Below are positions 54,055-62,237 of a stretch of DNA of 64,000 nucleotides, in pieces. The stretch comes from Cytophagales bacterium. GTDB taxonomy: Bacteria; Bacteroidota; Bacteroidia; Cytophagales; Cytophagaceae. Location of the stretch: positions 1-64,000 of the forward strand of contig REBA01000012.1 in NCBI GenBank assembly GCA_004294225.1. The letters run 5' to 3'. Positions within the stretch are counted from its first letter, which is position 1. Every line of letters starts with the position of its first letter. Below the pieces are notes generated by a model. The model was not told where the DNA came from and made no database searches. It worked only from the letters and a program-made list of their open reading frames with translations. A program made the translations under genes and the position numbers.

Positions 54055-55730
54055 TATTTTATCAATACTGCATTATGATAGGTGTCTGTGTCAGCCCATC
54101 TCCATCCCATAGGAGAGTAGCCTCTGTTTTTTACGCCTCTACCTGTTCTGTCTTTATTGTTCACAACCAAAGCCAAAGCTATTCTTCTACCTGCTTCTAT
54201 ACTCAGCATAGGTGCAAGGTTTTGGTCGATTTCTAAAGTGTAGAGGTTTCCTTTAGTATTAGTAGGTAATTGTAATAAAGAAGCGTGTTTATTGCTAACT
54301 CCTTTCACCAATGAACATTTGATAGCATTAGAAAAGTGTTTTTTTGTCAATGCCATTCCACTATAATCTCCAGCTCCACTTCCTCCTGGCACTACCCTCC
54401 ATGCCATACCATTATTACTTACACTAACTTGAAAATAATCCATCCAAATATCAAATAAATCGTCATCAAGCTGAGTGTCTCCTCCATCAAGGCTGGAACC
54501 ACTTTCTGCATATACCATAACATTAATCAATAAACTCCCTTTTTTCCATCCAAGCCAAGCTAAAGCAGAAAAGTCTTGATCTGGTATTCTTCTTTTTACC
54601 ACCATGTCTGGCAATTGTTCTGTTGATGGATTATTTACTGAAATGTTTTTTATATTTAAAGGGGTTCCAATAGGGTTTTCGGTGTATTGACCTTCTACGC
54701 GTTTATCCCAATTCCATTTCTCATACCATTTGACTTGGATTTTATTGTCATTCGTAAAATCGATTGGTAGAAAAATGTATCTGGAATCAGATAGGGTGGT
54801 GGGTGTCCATCTATCTGCCATGTAGATAAAGGTATTTGGTTTATTTGCTACTGGAATAATATAAGAAGCTTGGGAACGAAAGCTACTTTCTGCTCCTATT
54901 CCAATACATGGGTTGTCAATAATTTTCCATTCGCCAAGGATATGGTCTGATACTGCATATAGGGCCGCATTAGGAGAAAACCCTGTACATAATGAGGTAA
55001 TAGAATAATACTTTCCTTTACTTTTGAAGATAGTAGGCACTTCCCTCCATTGATAGGTCCAGAATCTAACATATGTGCCTTCTACATCTAGATAATCATC
55101 GTTAAGTAAATTGATATGTTGGGTGCTGTTCTTTTCTGAAGCGTGAATGAGATAGGCTTTGCCATCTTCATCTTGAAAAAGCCCCATATCTCTACTCTCA
55201 TGTCCATTTGGTCTTATGCTTTTGATATATTCAAATGGCCCTGTAGGGCTATCTGATACAGCAACTCCAGCATTTGCTTTTTGGTATTTATTGTCTTCTA
55301 CATGCATCCACATTACGAATTTTTTTGTTTTAGCATTGAAAATTACTTTTGGTCTTTCAATAATATTCGTTTCATAAAGGTCATGTTTAGGGTCTGTTTT
55401 GTTTGGCTTCAGTACATAGCCTTCATTCTTCCAATTCATCAAGTCTTTTGAGCTGTAGCAAGAGAATCCTGGGAAGGAATGGAAGGAAGCCCTTGTTTCG
55501 CCATACCAATAATATATTCCATCGTGGTACATAAACCCTGCTCCATGTGCAGCAATAGGGTTTCCATCTGTATCTAGCCAAACCTTTCCTGGCTCAAAAT
55601 AAGTGTAACCTTCATTTCCTGTTTGGTTAGAAGTTGTCTTTGGTTTGCTGTCTTTATTGTTTTGGCTAAAAGAAGTTATACTGAATAGGATTAATAGGTT
55701 AAGGCAAAGCAATTTTGATAAGTTATTCAT
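54054..55730 (-). CDS. Secreted GH43-like glycoside hydrolase
   Basis: A 558-aa exported protein (signal to about residue 22, SITSFSQ). The N-terminal domain (about 35-345) is a five-bladed GH43-type propeller: GAGFMYHDGIYYWYGE, SSKDLMNWKNEGYVL, IERPKVIFNAKTKKFVMW, RDMGLFQDEDGKAYLI. These fit the group that includes exo-beta-1,3-galactosidases. The C-terminal part (about 360-558) is beta-rich with GSGAGDYSGMAL and may bind carbohydrate. It starts 68 bp after the AraC regulator gene on the same strand and is coupled to the NMO gene behind it. A galactan substrate is inferred only from family resemblance. Confidence 0.82.
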   Translation of the reverse strand: MNNLSKLLCLNLLILFSITSFSQNNKDSKPKTTSNQTGNEGYTYFEPGKVWLDTDGNPIAAHGAGFMYHDGIYYWYGETRASFHSFPGFSCYSSKDLMNWKNEGYVLKPNKTDPKHDLYETNIIERPKVIFNAKTKKFVMWMHVEDNKYQKANAGVAVSDSPTGPFEYIKSIRPNGHESRDMGLFQDEDGKAYLIHASEKNSTQHINLLNDDYLDVEGTYVRFWTYQWREVPTIFKSKGKYYSITSLCTGFSPNAALYAVSDHILGEWKIIDNPCIGIGAESSFRSQASYIIPVANKPNTFIYMADRWTPTTLSDSRYIFLPIDFTNDNKIQVKWYEKWNWDKRVEGQYTENPIGTPLNIKNISVNNPSTEQLPDMVVKRRIPDQDFSALAWLGWKKGSLLINVMVYAESGSSLDGGDTQLDDDLFDIWMDYFQVSVSNNGMAWRVVPGGSGAGDYSGMALTKKHFSNAIKCSLVKGVSNKHASLLQLPTNTKGNLYTLEIDQNLAPMLSIEAGRRIALALVVNNKDRTGRGVKNRGYSPMGWRWADTDTYHNAVLIK

Positions 55731-55798
55731 ATTGGGATTTGAGGGTTTGTGTTTAAAGAAATTGATAAGTTTTAAAGTTTTAAGATTAGTTATAAATT

Positions 55799-56650
55799 TT
55801 AGCTGTTTTTTAATCTAAAGTCTTTTGGGGTACAAAGATATTTTTTTTTGAATACCCTATTAAAGAAAGAAGCAGAATTAAAACCGCATTCAAAACAAAT
55901 TTCATTGATAGATTTAGTAGTTTCGATAAGCATCTTTTTAGATTTTGAAAGGCGAATAAGTTGAAGATATTCAAAGAAAGTCATCTTAGTTTTTTGTTTG
56001 AAAAAACGATTAAAAGAAGAATATGACATGTTTAATATTTCAGCTACATTCTCAGCTTTGATATCTTGAAAGTAGTTGGAGTTTACGAAATTCATTACAG
56101 TCTCTAATTGTTGATGTTTAATAGTGTTATTTATGGAATCAATATTGATATCCATAAGCAGGTGATCTATTTTTGCTTCTGCGAGCTCAAACAATATGGT
56201 GTGCAAGTGCTTCAAAGCATTAAAGCCTACGATTATACTGGCCTCAAACAGGTGGAATATTTCTAATGTTTTTTTACAATTTTGGCTATGAAATTTAATT
56301 CCATATTTGGATTTGTTGAATAATAAAGTAAATAAGTAAGACTCGCTCCATTGAGTAAAGTTGGAGTTTAAGTAAGCTTCATTGATAAGTATAACCAAGC
56401 CTTCTGGATTAGCTTTATTATTGTTTGCTTTAAAAGAATGAGGTACACCTGGTCCGAATAAAAACAAATCTCCTTCAGAATAATTGTAGTGTTCTTGATT
56501 AATTAATAATTGCCCACTTGACTTTTTAATAAAAGTAAGTTCATAGCATCGATGATAATGCAAGTCGCAGTTGAATAAGGCTCCTTTGAAAGACCTAAAA
56601 AGCATTATTTCATTTTGTTGTAAACCCAAATCTTCATATTGTATTTCCAT
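55799..56650 (-). CDS. AraC-family transcriptional regulator
   Basis: A 283-aa regulator. The N-terminal half is a cupin-like sensor (HYHRCYELTFIKKSSGQLLIN, FGPGVPHSFKAN). The C-terminal ~100 residues are the double helix-turn-helix, with AENVAEILNMSYSSFNRFFKQ for the first and ICFECGFNSASFFNRVFKKKY plus CTPKDFR for the second. It lies upstream of the GH43-like gene on the same strand and probably controls it in response to a sugar. The ligand cannot be inferred. The upstream gap 56651-56880 is shared with the divergent RidA gene and may hold its operator. Confidence 0.92.
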   Translation of the reverse strand: MEIQYEDLGLQQNEIMLFRSFKGALFNCDLHYHRCYELTFIKKSSGQLLINQEHYNYSEGDLFLFGPGVPHSFKANNNKANPEGLVILINEAYLNSNFTQWSESYLFTLLFNKSKYGIKFHSQNCKKTLEIFHLFEASIIVGFNALKHLHTILFELAEAKIDHLLMDINIDSINNTIKHQQLETVMNFVNSNYFQDIKAENVAEILNMSYSSFNRFFKQKTKMTFFEYLQLIRLSKSKKMLIETTKSINEICFECGFNSASFFNRVFKKKYLCTPKDFRLKNS

Positions 56651-56880
56651 TATTTACAATTTTAGATTAAGGAAGATAGAGAAATGAATTTCATTAAGCT
56701 ATTCTTAGTGATTAGTTTATTAGAAATATAAGTGAAATATATATACAACACTAACAAAAAAATAAAATAATAATTTTGGCAAATAAATTAAATTTGAATT
56801 ACTAATTTGTAATATCAAGTCTAGTATTGCTTGACTAGATAGGTTAAAATAATAATTTGAATTTTTCTCAAGAATAAAAT

Positions 56881-57258
56881 ATGAAAACAATAATTTATAC
56901 CAGTCATGCTCCAGCACCAATAGGACCTTACAGCCAAGCTGTTTTGGTGAATGAAACTTTGTACACTTCTGGGCAAATTGCTATTAATCCTTTTTCAGGA
57001 GACCTTGTATTTACTGATATTACTTCTGAAACACATCAGGTGATGAATAATTTGAAGGCAATACTTTTAGAAGCAGGTTTCGATTTTTCACAAGTAGTAA
57101 AAACGACTATTTTTGTGAAAGATTTAAATAATTTCTCAGCAATAAATGAAGCTTATAGCGAGTATTTTATTTCAGATGCACCTGCTAGGGAAACTGTAGA
57201 AGTTTCAAGGCTTCCTAAAGATGCCAATGTAGAGATTTCATGTATAGCAGTCAGATAA
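56881..57258 (+). CDS. ridA: RidA-family enamine/imine deaminase
   Basis: A 125-aa cytoplasmic trimeric enzyme that hydrolyses reactive 2-aminoacrylate and related imines produced by PLP enzymes. The family motifs APAPIGPYSQAVLVN near residue 10, TSGQIAINPFSG near 30, and ARETVEVSRLPKDANVEISCIAVR at the C-terminus are all present. They include the carboxylate-binding arginine and the final Glu. The cytochrome b5-like gene begins 19 bp before its stop codon, so the two are read together. Confidence 0.95.
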   Translation: MKTIIYTSHAPAPIGPYSQAVLVNETLYTSGQIAINPFSGDLVFTDITSETHQVMNNLKAILLEAGFDFSQVVKTTIFVKDLNNFSAINEAYSEYFISDAPARETVEVSRLPKDANVEISCIAVR

Positions 57259-57515
57259 GTTTGTCGGAAGAATTAAAAAGATATACCCGAGCTCAACTTG
57301 CATTGAGAAATGGTTCTGATAAACCTGAGATATGGTGTGCTTATAAGGGGCTCATCTATGACGTTTCTCGCTCGAAGCTATGGAGAAATGGAAAGCATTA
57401 TGAGCATTGGGCAGGTCAAGATCTTACTGAAGAATTGAAAGATGCCCCACATACAGAAAATGTTTTTGATAAGTTTGATATAGTAGGACAATTAAACAGC
57501 ATAACTGAGCATTAA
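57240..57515 (+). CDS. Small cytochrome b5-like heme-binding domain protein
   Basis: A 91-aa single-domain protein of the prokaryotic cytochrome b5-like (heme/steroid-binding) family. The pattern RYTRAQLALRNGSDKPEIWCAYKG, IYDVSRSKLWRNG and HYEHWAGQDLTEELKDAPH matches the family. The two histidines of the KHYEHWAG stretch are the likely heme ligands. It has no signal peptide or membrane anchor. ATG 57240 overlaps the RidA gene by 19 bp, and an in-frame TTG at 57261 would remove the overlap. Partner and function are unknown; electron carriage or ligand binding is inferred. Confidence 0.88.
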   Translation: MYSSQISLSEELKRYTRAQLALRNGSDKPEIWCAYKGLIYDVSRSKLWRNGKHYEHWAGQDLTEELKDAPHTENVFDKFDIVGQLNSITEH

Positions 57516-57593
57516 TCGTGTATTTTATGATGTTAAATTTCTTTTTATTAAAATTGTACAATCATTTTTTTTAAAACATAAAACAAAATTACT

Positions 57594-58442
57594 ATGATAG
57601 GAATAACAGATAGCGGCTCCACCAAAACTAGTTGGGTATTTATTGATAAGAATAATAAGAAATATAATTATAAAACAATAGGTATCAATCCTTATTATCA
57701 ATCAATTCAAGATATTAGTAATAGTATTAATACTGAGTTGTTACCTGAGCTTGAGTTTACAGAAAAAGTAGATAAAATATATTTTTATGGAGCAGGTTTA
57801 GAGCTTAAGAAACAAAGAGACGAAGTAGAAGCAGCACTGAAGCTATCTTTCCCTGGGACAGCTTTGGAGGTAGATCATGATTTGCTTGCGGCAGCTAGGG
57901 CAGTATGTGGTGATGAAGCAGGGATTGCTTGTATAGCAGGAACAGGTTCTAATACCTGTCATTATGATGGGAAAGATATAGTTAGAAACGTACATTCTTT
58001 AGGCTTGTTCCTTGGTGACGAAGGTAGTGGAGGATTTCTAGGTAAACTTTTGGCAAGAGATTATATTCGTAAAGCTTTACCAGCAGCTGTCAATCAAAAA
58101 TTTGAAGCTTTTACTCCAGATCGCATGGCTGATATATTAGATAAAGTATATACAAAGCCATTTCCCAATCGTTACTTAGCTTCTTTAGCTCCATTCATAG
58201 TGTTGAACCAAGACGAGCAGTATTGTAGAGATTTAGCATTTGAAAGTTTTAATTTGCTTTTTGAAAATTGCATTTGCAAATATGAAGGTTACCAAACACT
58301 GCCGATTAATTTTATTGGTTCTATTGCAGCTAGACTTGAACCTGTTTTAAGGGCTGTTGCAGAGAGTAAAGGTGCTCATCTTGGCAAAGTAATCAGTAAC
58401 CCATTAGAAGCCCTCACAGAATATCATTTTAATAAAATGTGA
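57594..58442 (+). CDS. BadF/BadG-type kinase, probably N-acetylglucosamine/N-acetylmuramic acid kinase
   Basis: A 282-aa ASKHA-fold kinase. The phosphate-1 motif is GITDSGSTKTSWVF at about 3-16. IACIAGTGSNTC is near 112 and LGDEGSGGFLGK near 141, as in GlcNAc kinases of the BadF/BadG group. It probably phosphorylates a free amino sugar at C6. Its stop codon overlaps the murQ start by one base (TGATG). Paired with murQ, it would convert MurNAc to MurNAc-6-phosphate, as MurK does in Clostridium. The murQ product then cleaves this. A GlcNAc-only kinase is the alternative. Confidence 0.85.
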   Translation: MIGITDSGSTKTSWVFIDKNNKKYNYKTIGINPYYQSIQDISNSINTELLPELEFTEKVDKIYFYGAGLELKKQRDEVEAALKLSFPGTALEVDHDLLAAARAVCGDEAGIACIAGTGSNTCHYDGKDIVRNVHSLGLFLGDEGSGGFLGKLLARDYIRKALPAAVNQKFEAFTPDRMADILDKVYTKPFPNRYLASLAPFIVLNQDEQYCRDLAFESFNLLFENCICKYEGYQTLPINFIGSIAARLEPVLRAVAESKGAHLGKVISNPLEALTEYHFNKM

Positions 58443-59245
58443 TGAGCATTACAGAGTCCTCCTCTAACTATAATCATTTAGAGCAAATGCCTATTAAAGA
58501 TCTTCTTTATAATATCAATAAAGAAGATCTTTCTGTTCCATTAGCTGTAGAAAAGGCTATTCCACAAATAGAAATGTTAATTGAAGTTGTAGTAGCCAAA
58601 ATGAAGCTTGGAGGGAGGTTATTTTACATAGGTGCTGGCACGAGTGGGAGGTTAGGTATTCTAGATGCATCTGAATGTCCTCCTACATTTGGTGTACCTC
58701 AAGGAATGGTGATAGGTATTATTGCAGGAGGAGATTCTGCCATAAGAAAAGCAGTAGAATTTGCAGAGGATAACAAAGAACAAGCTTGGGAGGATTTACA
58801 AGATTTTCAAATTAATCCTAATGATGTTGTTGTAGGAATTGCAGCATCAGGTAGAACACCTTACGTGATTGGAGGTTTAGAAAAGTGTAATGAACATTCT
58901 ATTACTTCTGCCTGTATAGTATGTAACCCTAATTCTGCAATTGCGACACTTGCAAAGTTTCCAATTGAGGTGATTGTAGGGCCGGAATTTGTTACAGGTA
59001 GCACAAGAATGAAGTCTGGTACTGCACAAAAGTTAGTATTGAATATGATTTCTACTGTCGTAATGATAAGGTTGGGTAGGGTAAAGGGAAATAAAATGGT
59101 AGATATGCAATTGTCTAATTTAAAATTAGTAGATCGTGGCGTGAGAATGATTATGGACGAGCTAAATATTAGCCATCAAGAGGCAGAATCAGCATTAAAA
59201 AAATGGGGAAGTGTAAGGAGTGTTTTAGATAATTATTCTAAATAA
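58442..59245 (+). CDS. murQ: N-acetylmuramic acid 6-phosphate etherase
   Basis: A 267-aa SIS-domain lyase that splits the lactyl ether of MurNAc-6-phosphate to GlcNAc-6-phosphate and lactate, for peptidoglycan recycling. GAGTSGRLGILDASECPPTF at about 61-80 is the MurQ signature. VGIAASGRTPYV and TGSTRMKSGTAQKLVLNM are further active-site motifs. ATG 58442 is preferred; a GTG one codon earlier is possible. It is coupled to the kinase gene upstream. Its 3' end overlaps the convergent surE gene by 8 bp. Length is a little under E. coli MurQ. Confidence 0.97.
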   Translation: MSITESSSNYNHLEQMPIKDLLYNINKEDLSVPLAVEKAIPQIEMLIEVVVAKMKLGGRLFYIGAGTSGRLGILDASECPPTFGVPQGMVIGIIAGGDSAIRKAVEFAEDNKEQAWEDLQDFQINPNDVVVGIAASGRTPYVIGGLEKCNEHSITSACIVCNPNSAIATLAKFPIEVIVGPEFVTGSTRMKSGTAQKLVLNMISTVVMIRLGRVKGNKMVDMQLSNLKLVDRGVRMIMDELNISHQEAESALKKWGSVRSVLDNYSK

Positions 59246-60014
59246 TTTTCCAGTCTTCATTTAGAATAGCCATAGTATGATGTGCCGTCAAATCATAAGT
59301 ACAAGGTACTACAGCAACGTAATTGTCTGCAAGAGCCGATTCGTCCGTATCTAATCCTTTGTCAGAATTTTCAAAATTACCAGCCATCCAAAAATAACGT
59401 CTTCCATTAGGGTCAAAACGTTCTTCAAACTTTTCTTCCCACCTTGCTATAGCTTGACGGCAAATTTTTATCCCTTTTATTGGATTTTCAGAAACAGGCG
59501 GAATGTTTACATTTAGAGCTATACCTTTTGGAAGCTTAGTTTTTAGAACTTGTTCGACTATTTTTTTGATAATTGGTTTGCAATGTTCTATGGAAGCATT
59601 AGGGTTATGATTACATAAAGAGAAACCTATAGCAGGCAATCCTTCGAGAGCTGCTTCTATTGCAGCTGACATTGTTCCAGAGTACAATACACTTATGGAA
59701 GAATTACTTCCATGATTGATGCCGCTTACTACTATGTCTGGTGTTCTATTTTTTAGTACATGGTGTTTAGCAAGTTTTATGCAGTCTGCGGGTGTGCCAC
59801 TGCATTCAAATGCTGATATTGATGAACCAAATATATCATTTTGGTCTAACCTAAGAGTATTACCAATTGTGATAGCGTGTCCCATACCAGATTGGGGGCT
59901 GTCTGGGGCTACCACTACTACTTCTCCTATTTCTGACATTGCTTCCACCAATAAACGAATACCTCTGGAAGTTATACCATCATCATTACTAACTAGGATA
60001 AGCGGTTCGTTCAT
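59238..60014 (-). CDS. surE: 5'/3'-nucleotidase SurE
   Basis: A 258-aa metal-dependent phosphatase acting on nucleoside monophosphates and small phosphoesters in stationary-phase or stress survival. The metal-binding start ILVSNDDGITSRGI is at about 6-19. VVAPDSPQSGMGHAIT, ECSGTPADCIKL and VSGINHGSNSSISVLYSGTM follow as in all SurE proteins. It lies 13 bp after ribBA on the same strand and so is the last gene of that operon. It overlaps murQ by 8 bp at the 3' end. Confidence 0.97.
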   Translation of the reverse strand: MNEPLILVSNDDGITSRGIRLLVEAMSEIGEVVVVAPDSPQSGMGHAITIGNTLRLDQNDIFGSSISAFECSGTPADCIKLAKHHVLKNRTPDIVVSGINHGSNSSISVLYSGTMSAAIEAALEGLPAIGFSLCNHNPNASIEHCKPIIKKIVEQVLKTKLPKGIALNVNIPPVSENPIKGIKICRQAIARWEEKFEERFDPNGRRYFWMAGNFENSDKGLDTDESALADNYVAVVPCTYDLTAHHTMAILNEDWKII

Positions 60015-60027
60015 AAAAATTGATAGT

Positions 60028-61266
60028 TTATTTGTTGTTTTTATTTGGTTTGGTTTTCTTTAGTATCGAATGCCCCATCTTGTCTCTTTTGGTTTCTAAG
60101 TATTTTTCATTGTGTTCATTAGGTTTTACTTCAAGAGGAACACTTTCAGTAATCTCTAATCCATAACCAATAAGACCTGCTCTTTTTACTGGGTTGTTGC
60201 TGATTAGTTTTATTTTTGATACTCCCAATTCTCTGAGTATTTGAGCACCCACTCCATAGTCTCTTTGATCCATTTTAAAGCCTAATTTAAGATTAGCTTC
60301 AACGGTGTCATAACCTTGCTCTTGAAGTTTATATGCTTTCAGTTTATTTATTAGCCCTATCCCTCTCCCTTCTTGATTCATATAGAGAATAATCCCTTTT
60401 CCTGCTTGTTCTACCATTTGCATAGCTACATGCAGTTGTGAACCACAGTCGCATCTGCAAGACCCAAATATATCTCCTGTGGCACAAGAAGAATGAACTC
60501 TAACTAAGATAGATTCGTCTTTTTCCCAAGTGCCTTTTATAAGTGCCATATGCACATCGTCGGTATTGGTTTGTCGGAAAGCAATGAGCTCAAAAACTCC
60601 CCACTCTGTAGGCATTTTTACGCCTATTTCTGCCTTGACGAGACTTTCGTGTCTCAATCTGTATTCTATTAAATCTTTAATAGACACAAGTTTGATTTTG
60701 TGTTTATTGGCTATTTTTCTTAGTTCAGGCAATCTAGCCATGGAGCCATCTTCGCTCATTACTTCTACCAATACGCCTGCTGGTTGAAATCCAGCTAATC
60801 TTGCAAAATCCATTGCTGCTTCGGTGTGTCCTGTCCTTCGGAGCACACCACCTTCTTTGGCTTTCAGAGGGAAAATATGTCCGGGTCTTCCTAAATCTTC
60901 AGGTTTTGTGCTGGGGTCTACAAGTGCCTTTATTGTTTTTGAACGGTCTGAGGCAGATATTCCAGAAGTACATCCATGTCCTAGCAAATCTACTGATACT
61001 GTGAATGCTGTAGCATGTGTAGCAGTATTTCTACCTACCATTAGGTTGAGGTCTAATTCTTCACACCTTTGTTCGGTAAGTGCTATGCAAATTAAGCCCC
61101 GTCCTATTTTTGACATGAAATTGATAATTTCGGGACTTATACATTCAGCTGCACATATAAAGTCTCCTTCATTTTCTCTGTCTTCATCATCTACTACTAG
61201 AATAACCTTTCCATTTTTGATAGCTTCTATAGCCTCTTTAATTTCATCTAATTTTATAGATTTCAT
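60028..61266 (-). CDS. ribBA: Bifunctional 3,4-dihydroxy-2-butanone-4-phosphate synthase / GTP cyclohydrolase II
   Basis: A 412-aa riboflavin-synthesis enzyme. The N-terminal DHBP synthase domain (about 1-205) has [18 protein letters not shown] and [18 protein letters not shown]. The C-terminal GTP cyclohydrolase II domain (about 206-405) has the zinc cysteines in [19 protein letters not shown] and [19 protein letters not shown]. All catalytic motifs are intact, so both activities are expected. It lies 2 bp after the Wzz-like gene and 13 bp before surE. No FMN riboswitch is visible, and there is no room for one directly upstream. Confidence 0.97.
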   Translation of the reverse strand: MKSIKLDEIKEAIEAIKNGKVILVVDDEDRENEGDFICAAECISPEIINFMSKIGRGLICIALTEQRCEELDLNLMVGRNTATHATAFTVSVDLLGHGCTSGISASDRSKTIKALVDPSTKPEDLGRPGHIFPLKAKEGGVLRRTGHTEAAMDFARLAGFQPAGVLVEVMSEDGSMARLPELRKIANKHKIKLVSIKDLIEYRLRHESLVKAEIGVKMPTEWGVFELIAFRQTNTDDVHMALIKGTWEKDESILVRVHSSCATGDIFGSCRCDCGSQLHVAMQMVEQAGKGIILYMNQEGRGIGLINKLKAYKLQEQGYDTVEANLKLGFKMDQRDYGVGAQILRELGVSKIKLISNNPVKRAGLIGYGLEITESVPLEVKPNEHNEKYLETKRDKMGHSILKKTKPNKNNK

Positions 61267-61268
61267 TG

Positions 61269-62177
61269 TTATTGGGCTTCAGATAATTTTCTTTTTATTT
61301 CTGAGAAAAATATAAAGATTAAAGAAAATATAATTGCGATTAATCCACCACTAAGAAGGCAATTGCTAAGTCTAGGGCTATAATGCTTTTTGTAGGTTAC
61401 AAAGCTTTGAATCACAATAATATCTGGTGTATTGATGTCGTCTGATGTTGCGATTTCTGTTCTGAATAAGTTTAGGATGTTGTTATAAATAGCACTTGGG
61501 TCGTTCATAATAATGCTTGATCCACCATTGCCACCAACTTTGTTCTTGCTAGTATACATGCTATTCAAGGTGTATCTGAGACTATCAAGTTGGCTTAGTT
61601 CAGATTTTATTCTAGTTCTTACCAATTTCAATCCTTCTTTTCTCATCGTACTTTTCATTTTAGAAAACCTATTGTTTTCTAAGTAATAGATAATTCCTTT
61701 CTCTAAAATTTTAGAAATTCCATTATCAGAGATATAGGCTTGAATTACGAATTCGTTATTATTTAAGTCTTTTTCAAGTTCCGCATCGGATTGAGTAATG
61801 AGGTCGCTATATTCTTTTTCTGCAAAATTTCTAGCACTATAGAATTCTATTTTACTGATTTTCTTAACCATTTCTAGGTCTAGATTCATATATCTACTTA
61901 CTTCATCATAATTTTTCTCTTTGATGTGTTTTTGTAAATCATCTAGCAAAACAATGAAGGAAGGCCCTTTGATAAGGTTAGAAGCCAAATACATCCTAGT
62001 AAGGTAGGTTTTAGGGCTAAAGTAGAAAAAAGCTGTAGCAAGAGAAATACCTAAAAGAAATGTAAATAAAATAAATTTTTTCCATTTGTGGTAGGTGCTA
62101 ATTACTTTCTTAAGTACCGCTATGATGTCTATTTCTTCAGAAGAAAATGGGTTGTTGTTATTGGGATATTGTTGCAT
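61269..62177 (-). CDS. Wzz/chain-length-determinant-like membrane protein
   Basis: A 302-aa inner-membrane protein with two transmembrane helices, one at about 36-55 ([19 protein letters not shown]) and one at about 272-292. The helical periplasmic region between them is typical of polysaccharide co-polymerase proteins that set O-antigen or exopolysaccharide chain length. There is no C-terminal tyrosine-kinase domain. The cytoplasmic N-terminus is acidic ([16 protein letters not shown]) as in Wzz proteins. It lies between a GT39-like gene and ribBA. The O-antigen ligase candidate at 17264 is a possible but distant partner. Confidence 0.75.
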   Translation of the reverse strand: MQQYPNNNNPFSSEEIDIIAVLKKVISTYHKWKKFILFTFLLGISLATAFFYFSPKTYLTRMYLASNLIKGPSFIVLLDDLQKHIKEKNYDEVSRYMNLDLEMVKKISKIEFYSARNFAEKEYSDLITQSDAELEKDLNNNEFVIQAYISDNGISKILEKGIIYYLENNRFSKMKSTMRKEGLKLVRTRIKSELSQLDSLRYTLNSMYTSKNKVGGNGGSSIIMNDPSAIYNNILNLFRTEIATSDDINTPDIIVIQSFVTYKKHYSPRLSNCLLSGGLIAIIFSLIFIFFSEIKRKLSEAQ

Positions 62178-62237
62178 AAAATCTATTATCGTTCGGCTAA
62201 ATTAGTAATTTTTATTAAAAAATAGACGGAGTTATTT

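Noticed and set aside
61267-61330. FMN riboswitch upstream of ribBA
   Set aside because: The Wzz-like gene ends 2 bp before ribBA, and no FMN-element sequence is visible.
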